From assembly GCF_003058085.1 (NCBI RefSeq), contig NZ_QBUD01000005.1:62001-126000 (forward strand): 64,000 nucleotides of DNA. Direction: 5' to 3'. Shown here piece after piece: positions 37,000 to 45,648 of this stretch (positions are counted from its first letter, which is position 1; every line of letters starts with the position of its first letter). Origin of the DNA: Yoonia sediminilitoris (GTDB taxonomy: Bacteria > Pseudomonadota > Alphaproteobacteria > Rhodobacterales > Rhodobacteraceae). The position numbers were made by a program, and so were the translations under genes. Below the pieces are notes generated by a model that was not told where the DNA came from, ran no database searches, and saw only the letters and a list, made by a program, of their open reading frames with translations.

Positions 37000-37704
37000 A
37001 TGTCCGGATCTGATCCATTCCGCTACTTCAAAACGAGCCGCGAGATTATTCGCTTGGCGGTGATGCTGTATGTTCGCTTCCCTCTGTCCCTTCGCAACGT
37101 GGCAGATCTTCTTCATGAACGGGGCATCGATGTCAGCCACGAAGCCGTGACACATTGATGGCATCGGTTCGGTCCAATGTTTGCAGCCGAGATCCGAAGG
37201 CGTCGAATCTCGGGCATGAAGTCGAGCAAGTGGCGTCGGCACCTGGACGAGATGTTCGTGAAGATCAACGGCGAGCGGCACTACCTTTGGCGGGCCGTGG
37301 ATCACGAAGGCGAAGTCCTGGAAAGCTTCGTTACGAAGACCCGTGATAAGAAGGCCGCCTTGAAATTCCTAAAGAAAGCAATGCGTAAGCATGGTCGCAC
37401 CGAGGTGATCGTTACGGATCGGCTGCGGTCATATGGTGCTGCGCTGAAGGAGATTGGCGCAGCACACAGACAGGAAACTGGCCGCTGGACCAACAATCGC
37501 GCTGAGAATTCTCACTTGCCATTTCGACGACTTGAGAGGGCCATGCTTCGTTTCAGGCGCATGCGAAGTTTGCAGAAATTCGCCTCCCTTCACGCCTCGG
37601 TTTACAACCTGCTCAATTCGGAAAGAAGCCTTCACTCACGATCCAATTTCAAACTCAACCGTGCCGTCGCTCTGGCCGAGTGGCGCGGTCTCGGTGTGGC
37701 ATAA
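37000..37704 (+). pseudogene. IS6-family transposase with in-frame stop
   Basis: Read from the ATG at 37000, the frame gives MSGSDPFRYFKTSREIIRLA, the standard IS6/IS240 N-terminus with its helix-turn-helix. A TGA at 37156 interrupts codon 53, where related proteins have Trp. The same frame then continues through MFAAEIRRRR, the DDE core (LDEMFVKINGERHYLWRAVD, IVTDRLRSYG, NRAENSHLPFRRLERAM) to the C-terminal NFKLNRAVALAEWR. One TGG-to-TGA change therefore explains the break. I could not find clear 14-18 base terminal inverted repeats at its edges. With the relic at 24549 it borders the island on both sides in the same orientation. Confidence 0.85.
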
Positions 37705-37927
37705 AGGGCAGTCATAGAAGTTAGGCCCCTTCTCGGTGGTAGGCACATCATCGTCTCGGGGCTCCGCACCCGCCATTGGAACGTCAGCGAAGCAGTCGGG
37801 TCCCCGGCCAATGGTTCCAATCCGAGACTGGGCTGCCCCAGAACTGGATGCGCGACTACGACCCAACTCTGGGGCGGTAAATCCAAGCGGACCCGCTCGG
37901 GCTGGTCGATGGGGCGAGCGTCTATGG
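37705..37927. other. Gap between IS6 transposase and integrase relic
   Basis: No gene is supported here. Several short frames are open on both strands in this GC-rich stretch, but none shows family features. It is probably decayed mobile DNA. Confidence 0.4.
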
Positions 37928-38293
37928 CTATCCGCCTTTGCTCAACTTCCCAGCCATGACTTCTGCTGCAGCCCGGAGTGGTTCATCAGCAAGATGAGCA
38001 TAACGCTGTGTCGTGAGCGGATTTGTGTGACCGAGAAGCCGTCCAACGATCGTGAGGCTCATGCCGCTCGAAACAAGTTGCGATGCATGTGTGTGGCGGT
38101 TGTCATGTATCCGATAGTCGTGGATTTCTGCATCAGTGAGAACAGACTTCCAGAACTTCTTAAGATCGACAATATGCTTAGTCTTCGACCTGCCGGGGAA
38201 AACAAACATTGATTCATTGCTTTGCGTTTCACGTATGCCCTTAAGCAAAACGACCGCAGCCTTGGCCAAGGGCAGGTGCGCACCCTTCGATGC
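37928..38293 (-). pseudogene. Tyrosine recombinase/integrase, C-terminal fragment
   Basis: The reverse-strand frame holds the catalytic end of a phage-type integrase. It reads SKGAHLPLAKAAVVLL, then IHDYRIHDNRHTHASQLVSS (with the RHxxR-type HxxR), then GHTNPLTTQRYAHLADE with the nucleophile Tyr. The core-binding domain and first catalytic Arg are missing, since a stop lies directly upstream at 38294. It is a relic of the element that brought the island, or of a neighbouring prophage. Confidence 0.8.
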
Positions 38294-38686
38294 TCAATAT
38301 GAATTCAGCGCGGACCAGAATTGTCCCTGAACCAGACGGCGCGGGACATCATCCTCAAAGCGCTTGCGAAAGTAGCATGCTCAAGGATCAAAGCCTTGCG
38401 CTACGGACGGTCAGCAAAAATTGCGGCAGTGATTGCTGTTCCACCGATCCAAGAGGTGAGCGGAACCGCCTTTTTTAAAGAACAGGTTACACAACAGCAT
38501 CGCAAAGGGCAGCCGCAAGAGTTCAATCAGCTTGGGTATCAGCTGCACGAATGCCACAATCAAGGCCTCAAGCGCCCAATTCACTTCGAACCTGCCAGCA
38601 ATGCTGCGTTGCTTGGCCTGTCCCATTTCCTGTTATCGTTGTTGGATATCTCCCCGCACGCGGTCTGAAATCGCGAGACCGCTGCA
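38294..38686. other. Region between integrase relic and enoyl-CoA hydratase
   Basis: Frames are open on both strands: a forward one at 38321-38668 and a reverse one at 38411-38626 that starts MGQAKQRSIAG and has a hydrophobic middle. Neither has a convincing ribosome site plus family match. I could not recognise the region; it may be a decayed IS or phage gene. Confidence 0.35.
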
Positions 38687-39511
38687 TCACCTCCCCGAAA
38701 CATCCTGACCACCGGGACGCACGCGTGCCGCACTTTTGTCCGCGAAGGCGGCAAGCCGCGCGCGCGCGTCTGGCTGGGTGTTCACCACCCCCGCCACGAC
38801 GGCTTCGGCATAGGCGGCATCCATGGCAGACATATTCTGCAAATGGCTGACCGCCGAACAGATCGCAAAATTTGACAGCGGCAGGTTCTGTGCAGCCTTA
38901 CGGGCCAAATCGAGTGCAGCATCAAGGCTGGACCCATCCACCATATATTGCGCCAACCCAAGATCCACGGCGTCTTGCCCCTGATAGACCCGGCCCGTCA
39001 GCATCATGTCGACCATGCGGGCTTTGCCCACCAGATCTGTCACCCGGATCGTGGCGCCACCGCCAGTGAAAAGTCCGCGCTGCCCCTCAGGCAATGCAAA
39101 ATATGCGGTCTGATCCATGACGCGTATATGGGCAGAGCTGGCCAATTCCAGCCCACCTCCGACGACGGCCCCCTGCAAGGCCGCGATGATCGGCACACCA
39201 CCATATTCCATCTTGTTGAACGCCTCGTGCCAGCGCAGGCAGACATGCATGAAATCCGCCGGGCTGCGGTCGGCATCATGATGTTCGATCAGATCAAGGC
39301 CCGCACAAAAATGGTCCCCCGCCCCGGCCAGAACGACGGCCCGCACACCCGCGCGCGGTGCCACAGAAAAAAAGTCAACAAGTTCATCGATCGTATCGAT
39401 GTCCAAGGCGTTGCGCTTTGCAGGGCGATTCAGCGTGACCACCCAGACACCATCGTCGTGGGCTTTTATGTCGAGGTTCTGAAAACGGGTAAGGTCAATT
39501 TCGATAGGCAT
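38687..39511 (-). CDS. Enoyl-CoA hydratase/isomerase (crotonase) family
   Basis: This 274-residue crotonase-fold protein has the two oxyanion-hole segments, [11 protein letters not shown] and [18 protein letters not shown]. The [16 protein letters not shown] block, with the Glu position used by hydratases and decarboxylases, is also present. The substrate acyl-CoA cannot be named from sequence. It stands alone, divergent from the copper operon. Confidence 0.9.
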   Translation of the reverse strand: MPIEIDLTRFQNLDIKAHDDGVWVVTLNRPAKRNALDIDTIDELVDFFSVAPRAGVRAVVLAGAGDHFCAGLDLIEHHDADRSPADFMHVCLRWHEAFNKMEYGGVPIIAALQGAVVGGGLELASSAHIRVMDQTAYFALPEGQRGLFTGGGATIRVTDLVGKARMVDMMLTGRVYQGQDAVDLGLAQYMVDGSSLDAALDLARKAAQNLPLSNFAICSAVSHLQNMSAMDAAYAEAVVAGVVNTQPDARARLAAFADKSAARVRPGGQDVSGR

Positions 39512-39535
39512 GGGGACATCCCGTCTTGGTCAGTG

Positions 39536-39550
39536 TTTGTGTCGCACAAA
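39536..39550. promoter_or_regulatory. Short inverted repeat in divergent promoter region
   Basis: TTTGTG-TCG-CACAAA lies between the hydratase gene and the copper operon. The arms are six bases and perfect. It could be an operator for either unit, but the signal is short. Confidence 0.25.
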
Positions 39551-39679
39551 AACCTGTGATTGTGGTCTTTGCGGTTCTTGAGGCCACCATCTTTGCCGGA
39601 AAAAAAACTGACCGCAAGGAAACTGATCACGCAAAGTTCTTCTTTTCCAACTCAGAGTCAGGTGCTATCAGCCGACGTC

Positions 39680-40042
39680 ATGAAGATTTGGTTGCGCAAC
39701 CTGACCGCCAGAGTTCTGGTCTTGCTGCTGACGCTTGCCTTTGCAACGTCCGGTTTTGCACATCGTCTGGCATCACCACAGGACGCACAGCTTGCACTGG
39801 CCGCCGCTGAACTGGGCCTGAGCGTCAGTGATATCTGCGGCGATTCCGGTGATGAACATGCGACCAGCAGCACCTGTGAGGTCTGTCTTCTGACTGCGGC
39901 GAGCGGTCTACCACCTGTGTCATTTGCTTTGCGTGCGCTGGATACCACAACGATTGGCGGGCTTTCCGACCTGCGTACGTCGACTGTTCGCAGCTGCGCC
40001 GACAATACGGCCCATCCCGTGCGCGCACCCCCATTTGTCTGA
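39680..40042 (+). CDS. Small exported Cys-containing protein (DUF2946-like)
   Basis: From the ATG at 39680 the product is about 120 residues. A signal or anchor helix (residues 1-27, WLRNLTARVLVLLLTLAFAT) precedes a periplasmic part with VSDICGDSGDEHATSSTCEVC. This Cys and CxxC arrangement resembles the small DUF2946 proteins often found beside copper genes. It is the first gene of the mbnP-mbnH-PCuAC unit. A metal-handling role is inferred from position and cysteines. An earlier in-frame start at 39560 would put a long leader before the signal and is not preferred. Confidence 0.55.
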   Translation: MKIWLRNLTARVLVLLLTLAFATSGFAHRLASPQDAQLALAAAELGLSVSDICGDSGDEHATSSTCEVCLLTAASGLPPVSFALRALDTTTIGGLSDLRTSTVRSCADNTAHPVRAPPFV

Positions 40043-40110
40043 AGCGTTTCTGAACTAAGCGAAACCTTCTCCGGCGCATCCCGCTGGCAAAACACAAATG
40101 GAAACGACAG

Positions 40111-40941
40111 ATGAAAAAGCTTGCTTTGCTTGCAGCCGTCGCTGCATCCCCTGCCCTCGCCGACCAACCGGTCACAATCAACTTTGCCGCCGAGATCGGG
40201 GGCGCGCCCTTTGACTGCGCGCAGACCTATAGCGGTATTGGCGCAACGGGCGCTGATATCAAAGGCACCGACTTTCGCACATATGTCAGCGATTTGGCCT
40301 TGGTCGCAACCGATGGCACCCGCGTGCCCGTCACACTGGATCAGGATATCTGGCAATACGAAAACGTGGCGTTGCTTGACTTTGAGGATGCGACAGGGGC
40401 CTGCACCAACGGCACATCGCAGACCAACACAACAGTACGCGGCACTGTGCCAAACGGCACCTACACAGGGGTAGCGTTTTCTGTTGGCGTGCCTTTTGAA
40501 ATGAACCATGGCGACCCGACGGTCGCACCCTCACCACTCAACCTGACCTCTATGTTCTGGAACTGGCGCGGCGGTTACAAGTTCGTGCGGATCGACATGG
40601 TGCCTACTAACCCTGCGGAAAACGGGCCCAAAGGATGGTTCCTGCATCTTGGCTCAACCATGTGCAAGGCGGGCTCCAAAACCGAGGCACCGACCGCGGT
40701 CTGTGGCAATCCCAACTTGATAGAGGTTGCATTCGACAGCTTCGATCCGGCTGCAAACACGATCATCATCGACCCCGCCGCCGTGGTTGCCGAGGCAGAT
40801 TTGCGACACAACACACCCGAAACATCGCCGGGCTGCATGTCGTTTCCCGGTGATGCGGATTGCACCACGGTCATGACCCGGCTCGGGCTGCCTTACGGTG
40901 ATATCCCCGCGTCATCGCAAGCGTTATTTGTGAAGCGCTGA
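40111..40941 (+). CDS. MbnP-family copper-associated protein
   Basis: This 276-residue exported protein is of the MbnP type, the partner of the di-haem enzyme MbnH. A Sec signal (MKKLALLAAVAASPALA) is followed by the family sequence. The block SMFWNWRGGYKFVRIDM contains Trp150 and Trp152. Six cysteines follow the signal (36, 98, 185, 198, 242, 251), including GCMSFPGDADC. In characterised MbnP, a Trp is oxidised to kynurenine by MbnH and the protein binds copper in the periplasm. The gene is immediately followed by mbnH. No methanobactin precursor is seen nearby. Confidence 0.9.
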   Translation: MKKLALLAAVAASPALADQPVTINFAAEIGGAPFDCAQTYSGIGATGADIKGTDFRTYVSDLALVATDGTRVPVTLDQDIWQYENVALLDFEDATGACTNGTSQTNTTVRGTVPNGTYTGVAFSVGVPFEMNHGDPTVAPSPLNLTSMFWNWRGGYKFVRIDMVPTNPAENGPKGWFLHLGSTMCKAGSKTEAPTAVCGNPNLIEVAFDSFDPAANTIIIDPAAVVAEADLRHNTPETSPGCMSFPGDADCTTVMTRLGLPYGDIPASSQALFVKR

Positions 40942-40945
40942 GCAG

Positions 40946-42052
40946 ATGCGCACTGCTGTTCTATGGGCGGCGGCAATCCTTTTGTCAGGGGCGACAACCG
41001 CCCCGGCAGAAGGGTACGATTGGGATTTGCCTGACTGGATGCCCCGCCCCGCAATCCCCGAAGATAACCCGATGACCGCCGAAAAGGTCGCGCTGGGGCG
41101 GCATTTGTTTTATGATGCCCGCTTGTCTGCGGATGGCACCGTTGCCTGTTCGTCCTGTCACGACCAGACCCGCGCATTCACCGACGGCCGTGAAACCGCC
41201 ATCGGGATCGATGGCACCTCGGCTGGCAAAAACGCACCGCCCTTGATGAATGTCGCCTATTTCCCCGTGCTCACGTGGGCCAACCCGCATATGACAACGC
41301 TTGAGTTTCAAGCGCTGGTGCCACTGTTTTGCGAAAACCCCCAAGAGATGGGCGGCGGCGGTCAAGAGACCGCGATATTCGCACGTCTGCGCGGTGATCC
41401 CTACTATGCAAGCGCTTTTGCCAAGGCATTCCCCAACACACCCGACCCTGATCTTTTTACGGTAACGCGGGCGCTGGCTGCTTTTCAACGCAGCCTGATG
41501 TCATTTGATGCACCCTATGACCGCTTCAAATACGGCAGCGATCTGGACGCGCTCAGCCCTGCGGCCCAGCGCGGAGAGCAGCTTTTCTTTGATCACCGCT
41601 TCGAGTGTTATCACTGCCATCAAGGGGTGATGTTTTCGGACAACTTCCAGACCGAAGGCAGCCCTTGGTCAGAGACTGGGTTTCATAACACGGGATTGTA
41701 TAGCACCTATCCGGCAGAACTTCCCGGCCTGATCGAATTTACCGGACAGGCCGAAGATGCCGGGCGCTTTCGCACGCCAAGCCTGCGCAATATCGCGGTG
41801 ACCGCCCCCTACATGCATGACGGGTCAATCCCGGATTTGCGTGGCGTGCTCGATCATTATGCAAAGGGCGGGCGCGAAGGGCACGCGATGCAAGACGGCA
41901 TGATCGTCGGCTTTGATGTCACATCGCAGGAAATGGATGATCTTGTCGCTTTTCTGGAAAGCCTGACAGACGACGCATTCCTCACCAACCCCGCTCATTC
42001 AGACCCATGGCCGGCAAACCACCCGGCCCGTGTCAACCGGGCGGACCCCTAA
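40946..42052 (+). CDS. MbnH-type di-haem enzyme (MauG/CcpA superfamily)
   Basis: This 368-residue periplasmic di-haem protein has a signal peptide (residues 1-21) and two c-type motifs, CSSCH at 68-72 and CYHCH at 221-225. The family blocks GKNAPPLMNVAYFP and FRTPSLRNIAVTAPYMHDGS are present. MauG-like enzymes use high-valent haem to modify a protein substrate. Here the substrate should be the MbnP product encoded four bases upstream. Whether this copy is a peroxidase or a protein-modifying enzyme follows from the pairing, not from motifs alone. Confidence 0.9.
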   Translation: MRTAVLWAAAILLSGATTAPAEGYDWDLPDWMPRPAIPEDNPMTAEKVALGRHLFYDARLSADGTVACSSCHDQTRAFTDGRETAIGIDGTSAGKNAPPLMNVAYFPVLTWANPHMTTLEFQALVPLFCENPQEMGGGGQETAIFARLRGDPYYASAFAKAFPNTPDPDLFTVTRALAAFQRSLMSFDAPYDRFKYGSDLDALSPAAQRGEQLFFDHRFECYHCHQGVMFSDNFQTEGSPWSETGFHNTGLYSTYPAELPGLIEFTGQAEDAGRFRTPSLRNIAVTAPYMHDGSIPDLRGVLDHYAKGGREGHAMQDGMIVGFDVTSQEMDDLVAFLESLTDDAFLTNPAHSDPWPANHPARVNRADP

Positions 42053-42086
42053 TCTTGGCTGCTCACTCACAAAAGGAACACATCCC

Positions 42087-42560
42087 ATGAAAAAACTACT
42101 TCTGACCGCCGCACTGTCGTTGACCGCTGCAACACCCCTTTTTGCCCATGACATGGTCGCGGGCGATCTGCACATCATCCACCCGTCCATACCTGACCCG
42201 TTGCCAACCGCAAAATCAGCGGCGGGCTATATGGTCATTTCGAACGACGGCGACACACCCGAACGACTGCTGGAGGTGCGCACGCCCTTTGCCAAAGTCT
42301 CCACCATCCATGAAACGGTTATCGATGATGCTGGCGTCGCGCGGATGCAGCCCGTAGTCGATCTGGTCATCGCGCCAAACGACATGCTGGTACTGGAGCC
42401 GGGGGGGATGCATGTGATGTTCATGGGCCTGACCAGCACCGCCGACGAAGGCGACATGATCCCCGCGACGCTGATCTTCCAAAACGCCGGCGAAGTGGTC
42501 GTTGAATTCATGGTCGATCCAAGCGGCGGCATGGACCATTCAGCGATGGGGCACGACTAG
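42087..42560 (+). CDS. PCu(A)C-family copper chaperone
   Basis: This is a periplasmic copper(I) chaperone that supplies the CuA site of cytochrome oxidase in characterised systems. A signal peptide (MKKLLLTAALSLTAATPLFA) precedes the copper site. His75, Met87, His109 and Met111 form an HX11MX21HXM pattern (TIHETVIDD to GMHVMFMGL). The spacing to the first Met is one residue longer than the usual HX10M. AAGGAA precedes the ATG at 42087. A His/Met tail (GGMDHSAMGHD) may also bind copper. It closes the copper operon. Confidence 0.92.
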   Translation: MKKLLLTAALSLTAATPLFAHDMVAGDLHIIHPSIPDPLPTAKSAAGYMVISNDGDTPERLLEVRTPFAKVSTIHETVIDDAGVARMQPVVDLVIAPNDMLVLEPGGMHVMFMGLTSTADEGDMIPATLIFQNAGEVVVEFMVDPSGGMDHSAMGHD

Positions 42561-42601
42561 AGGCGGGCAAGCCGCGTTTAAATCCCGCTCTGGCAAAAGT
42601 T

Positions 42602-42627
42602 TCCGGTTTGCCCGACAGCAAACCGGA
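42602..42627. terminator. Hairpin between PCuAC and serine hydrolase genes
   Basis: TCCGGTTTGC / GCAAACCGGA is a perfect ten-base stem with a six-base loop. It abuts the stop codon of the reverse-strand hydrolase and lies 42 bases after the PCuAC stop, so it may end both. On the reverse strand it is followed by AAACTTTT. The U tract is weak. Confidence 0.6.
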
Positions 42628-43638
42628 CTAACCCATCTGCGCGCGCGCCGCAGGCATGATCGCCGCTTCGATCAGTTGCTTGAGTTGGCCGAAATAGCCG
42701 CCACTGCGCGCGGGCCGCGTCGGGTCAGAGGTAATGGCAACAGTCAGCCCCAGCTTTGGCGAAATGCAAATAATCTGCCCGCCATAGCCCCGCGCCAAGG
42801 CATAGTCATCACCGCCTGCCCGCCCCAGAAACCAGCCATAGCCATAGCTGAGCCCCGAATAGGGCGAGCGGGTCACAGGCCGCAATGACCGGTCGACCCA
42901 ATCCTTGCTGAGCACCTGGACCCCACCCCAGCGCCCGCCATTGCGATAAAGCTCGCCAAAACGGGCCATCGCAGGCAATCGCAGGGCCATTTCATTACCC
43001 CCGAGATAACGGCCCTGCGGGTCACGGGTCCATGCTGGGATCTCTATCCCGAGGGGGTCGCCCAGGCGGGCGCGCGCAAGCGCCAGCAAGCTTTGACCAG
43101 AAATCTCTGACAGGACCGCGCCCAACACATGAAACGACCCCGTCGAATAAAGCATTCTTTCGCCCGGCTCGGCCACAAAGGGGCGCGACAGGGCATTCGC
43201 GACCCAATCGCTGCTGCTGACCCATCCGCCGTAGTTGCTGCCCGACGTGCGTTCCAGCCCTGCCTGCATCGTGACGAGGTTTTCAACAGTGATCCGGCCA
43301 ACCCGTGGATCGGCCCCCGCAGGAATGAGTTGCGGCGCAAGATCGGCCAGTGTTGCATCCAGCGCAGGGATATCACCACGATCCAGCGCCGCGCCAGTCA
43401 GGGCCGCCACGATTGTCTTGGACACCGATTTAATCGGGACCGCACGCGTTATGCCGGGGCCGCGAAACACCTCTGACAGGACGGAGCGGCCATTCAATTG
43501 CACCAGAAGCGCATGACATTGGTCAAGGGATCGCGCCTGCATGGCAACTGTGCCCCAATCCGCAGCCTGTGCTCGGGCAGGCAGAGTGGTCAGGGCCGTG
43601 GCACCTGCCAGAAAAAGACGTCGGTTGAGGTGGTTCAT
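42628..43638 (-). CDS. Serine hydrolase, beta-lactamase class C-like, Tat-exported
   Basis: The 336-residue protein has a twin-arginine signal (NRRLFLAGATALTTLP), so it should fold before export. The catalytic Ser-x-x-Lys motif reads SVSK around residue 70. A Tyr-Ser-Thr motif (YSTGSFHVLG) occupies the YxN position, and a late GYGGQ stands where KTG is usual. The family includes D-alanyl-peptidases, esterases and class C beta-lactamases; the altered motifs argue against a true beta-lactamase. It follows the YejA-like gene with a 21-base gap on the same strand. Confidence 0.85.
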   Translation of the reverse strand: MNHLNRRLFLAGATALTTLPARAQAADWGTVAMQARSLDQCHALLVQLNGRSVLSEVFRGPGITRAVPIKSVSKTIVAALTGAALDRGDIPALDATLADLAPQLIPAGADPRVGRITVENLVTMQAGLERTSGSNYGGWVSSSDWVANALSRPFVAEPGERMLYSTGSFHVLGAVLSEISGQSLLALARARLGDPLGIEIPAWTRDPQGRYLGGNEMALRLPAMARFGELYRNGGRWGGVQVLSKDWVDRSLRPVTRSPYSGLSYGYGWFLGRAGGDDYALARGYGGQIICISPKLGLTVAITSDPTRPARSGGYFGQLKQLIEAAIMPAARAQMG

Positions 43639-43659
43639 GCATACTCCTGCAATAGGTTT

Positions 43660-45510
43660 TCAGAACCTGTCGGTCAGCGCACCGGCCGCGACGAGGGCAT
43701 CGTATTTGTCCCGATCGAACCACCAAAATTCAACGCCCCGATTGAAATCATAAATCGCGCGCTGTTCGGGCATATCGAACACATCCCAGACCGCCACCCG
43801 GTGCGCGCCAAGATGCCAGTTGCCAATCCACAGGTGCTTGGACCGCAGCACCCGGTCGAGTGCGCGGGCCGCCGCAACCAGATCATCGCGCGTCGGGGCA
43901 GCAACCACCTTTTCGATCAGCGCATCAACCACCGGGTCAGCCACACCGCTGAGGTTATTGCCGCCCTCTGCTGCCGCTGAGGCAGAGCCGTAGAAAGCCC
44001 GCAATTCCGCGCCGGGCGTGACCTCGACCCCCCAAGCGGTCAGTGACAGGTCAAAATCATAGGTCTGGCGTCGCTCGCTCCAGGAACTGGGGTCGATGAT
44101 CTCGAAGTTGATGTCGATGCCGAGGCTCTTGAGATTCTCGGTAAACGGCACAATGACCCTTTCTAGGCTGCGACTATCGTCGGGAAAGGACAGCGACAAG
44201 AGCTCTCCTGCTGCATTTCGGCGCATCCCGTCATCTCCCGCAATCCAGCCCGCATCGTCCAGCAATCGGGACGCGGCACGCAATGCCGCACGGTCCCGTG
44301 GTGACGCGGCACCAGCATAGGGGCTGTGGGGCGGTTCGGTAAACACGTCTGCCGGAAGGTCGTCGCGAAACGGTTCAAGCAAGGCAAGCTCTGCGCCTTC
44401 GGGGATGCCCGATGCTTCCATCTCTGTATTTTCAAAGAAACTGTCGGTCCGGTTGTAGGTCCCGTAAAACAGGGTCTCGTTGGTCCACTCAAAATTGAAC
44501 GCATATTCCAGCGCCTCGCGCACGCGGATGTCTTGCAACGCGGGTTGTCGCATGTTGAACCAGATGCCCTGCGCGCTTGGCGGGCGGCCGTCAGGCAGCA
44601 TCATCTGTTTGACCCAGCCATTCTGCGCCGCCGGAAAATCGTACCCCGTTGCCCATGAGGCAGACCGATATTCAACCCGCATCAGATATTCGCCAGCGGC
44701 AAATGCTTCTAAACCGACAGTGTCATCCACAAAATATTCATAGTTGAAACAGTCAAAATTGTTCTTGCCCGCATTCACAGGCAAGTCGCTGGCCCAATAG
44801 TCGGGGTCTTTGCAGAATGTGATCGTGCGCGGGGCGTCTGCCGTATCGACAACATAAGGACCGGACCCGACCGGGATCGTCATCCAGCTTTCGTCAAAGG
44901 GCACATCATCATAGAAATGCGCGGGCAGCACGGGCAGTTCGGCAATGGCACCAAGCACGCCGCTGCCGGCTTCCGGGGCAAGGTCGAACCGGACGCGGTG
45001 GTCGGTTTCGGCAGTGATGTTCTGAACATCGGACAACAAGTTGCGATAATACGGGTGCCCGTCTGTCTTGAGCGCATTGATCGTAAAGACGACATCGGCG
45101 GCGGTGACCGGTTCACCATCGTGAAAACGCGCCTCGGGCCGCATGTCAAAGGTAACGTAAGACAGATCATCGGGGTAGGTGATGGTTTCCGCGATCAAAC
45201 CATAAAGCGCGTCGGGCTCATCGTAGGCGCGCACCATCAGGCTGTCGTAGATGTGATGTGTCACCTCCGGGGCACTGTCGCCCTTGATGATGAAGGCGTT
45301 GAGGCTGTTGAAGGTCGGCGTGCCGTAAAGTTGGCGCTGACTCATCGTGCCGCCTTGGGGCGCATCGGGGTTGGCGTAGTCGAAATGGGGAAAATCCGGG
45401 CCGTATTTCAGATCGCCAAAAGTCGAAAAGCCGTGACTGACAGTCACATCGGCGCAAACCGGCGTGGCGAGCGTGACACAAATAAGGCTTGCGCGGATAT
45501 CAAGGTGCAT
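43660..45510 (-). CDS. Extracellular solute-binding protein family 5 (YejA-like)
   Basis: This is a periplasmic oligopeptide-type binding protein, 616 residues with a signal ending at VCA. HGFSTFGDLKYGPDFPHFDY, RPEARFHDGEPVTAADVVFT, GIWFNMRQPALQDIRVREAL and NRTDSFFENTEMEASGIPEG resemble the YejA branch, which imports microcin C or murein-derived peptides. No permease or ATPase genes are adjacent in this window, so the transporter partners must be elsewhere. It is followed by the serine hydrolase on the same strand, so the two may be cotranscribed and may act on cell-wall or peptide substrates. Confidence 0.88.
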   Translation of the reverse strand: MHLDIRASLICVTLATPVCADVTVSHGFSTFGDLKYGPDFPHFDYANPDAPQGGTMSQRQLYGTPTFNSLNAFIIKGDSAPEVTHHIYDSLMVRAYDEPDALYGLIAETITYPDDLSYVTFDMRPEARFHDGEPVTAADVVFTINALKTDGHPYYRNLLSDVQNITAETDHRVRFDLAPEAGSGVLGAIAELPVLPAHFYDDVPFDESWMTIPVGSGPYVVDTADAPRTITFCKDPDYWASDLPVNAGKNNFDCFNYEYFVDDTVGLEAFAAGEYLMRVEYRSASWATGYDFPAAQNGWVKQMMLPDGRPPSAQGIWFNMRQPALQDIRVREALEYAFNFEWTNETLFYGTYNRTDSFFENTEMEASGIPEGAELALLEPFRDDLPADVFTEPPHSPYAGAASPRDRAALRAASRLLDDAGWIAGDDGMRRNAAGELLSLSFPDDSRSLERVIVPFTENLKSLGIDINFEIIDPSSWSERRQTYDFDLSLTAWGVEVTPGAELRAFYGSASAAAEGGNNLSGVADPVVDALIEKVVAAPTRDDLVAAARALDRVLRSKHLWIGNWHLGAHRVAVWDVFDMPEQRAIYDFNRGVEFWWFDRDKYDALVAAGALTDRF

Positions 45511-45648
45511 TGTCTGGCTCCAGTTTTGGTCTGAGAGTCAGCATAGCGCGGCTGACCCTTTCGTCCATACGAGATAGCCGGCGCATTTGTGGGTCAATCA
45601 CAGCAGAATTGATTGGACCCTTCAGGGTTGCTTGGGCATCTTGATCTC

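Noticed and set aside
37736..38212. Forward frame of 158 codons
   Set aside because: It overlaps the integrase fragment on the opposite strand, whose catalytic motifs are clear, and shows no motif of its own.
38321..38668. Forward frame of 115 codons
   Set aside because: No convincing ribosome site or family match; the region looks like decayed mobile DNA and both strands are open by chance.
38300..38700. Possible att repeat of the tRNA-Lys 3' end
   Set aside because: I looked for GGTTCGAACCCATCACGG-like sequence here and saw only a partial TTCGAACC, too short to count.
39560..42560. Methanobactin precursor peptide
   Set aside because: The gene upstream of mbnP encodes a 120-residue exported Cys protein, not a short leader-core peptide, and no mbnB or mbnC is present.
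42628..43638. Class C beta-lactamase
   Set aside because: SxxK is present, but the YxN and KTG motifs are changed to YST and a Gly-rich segment, so resistance is not supported.
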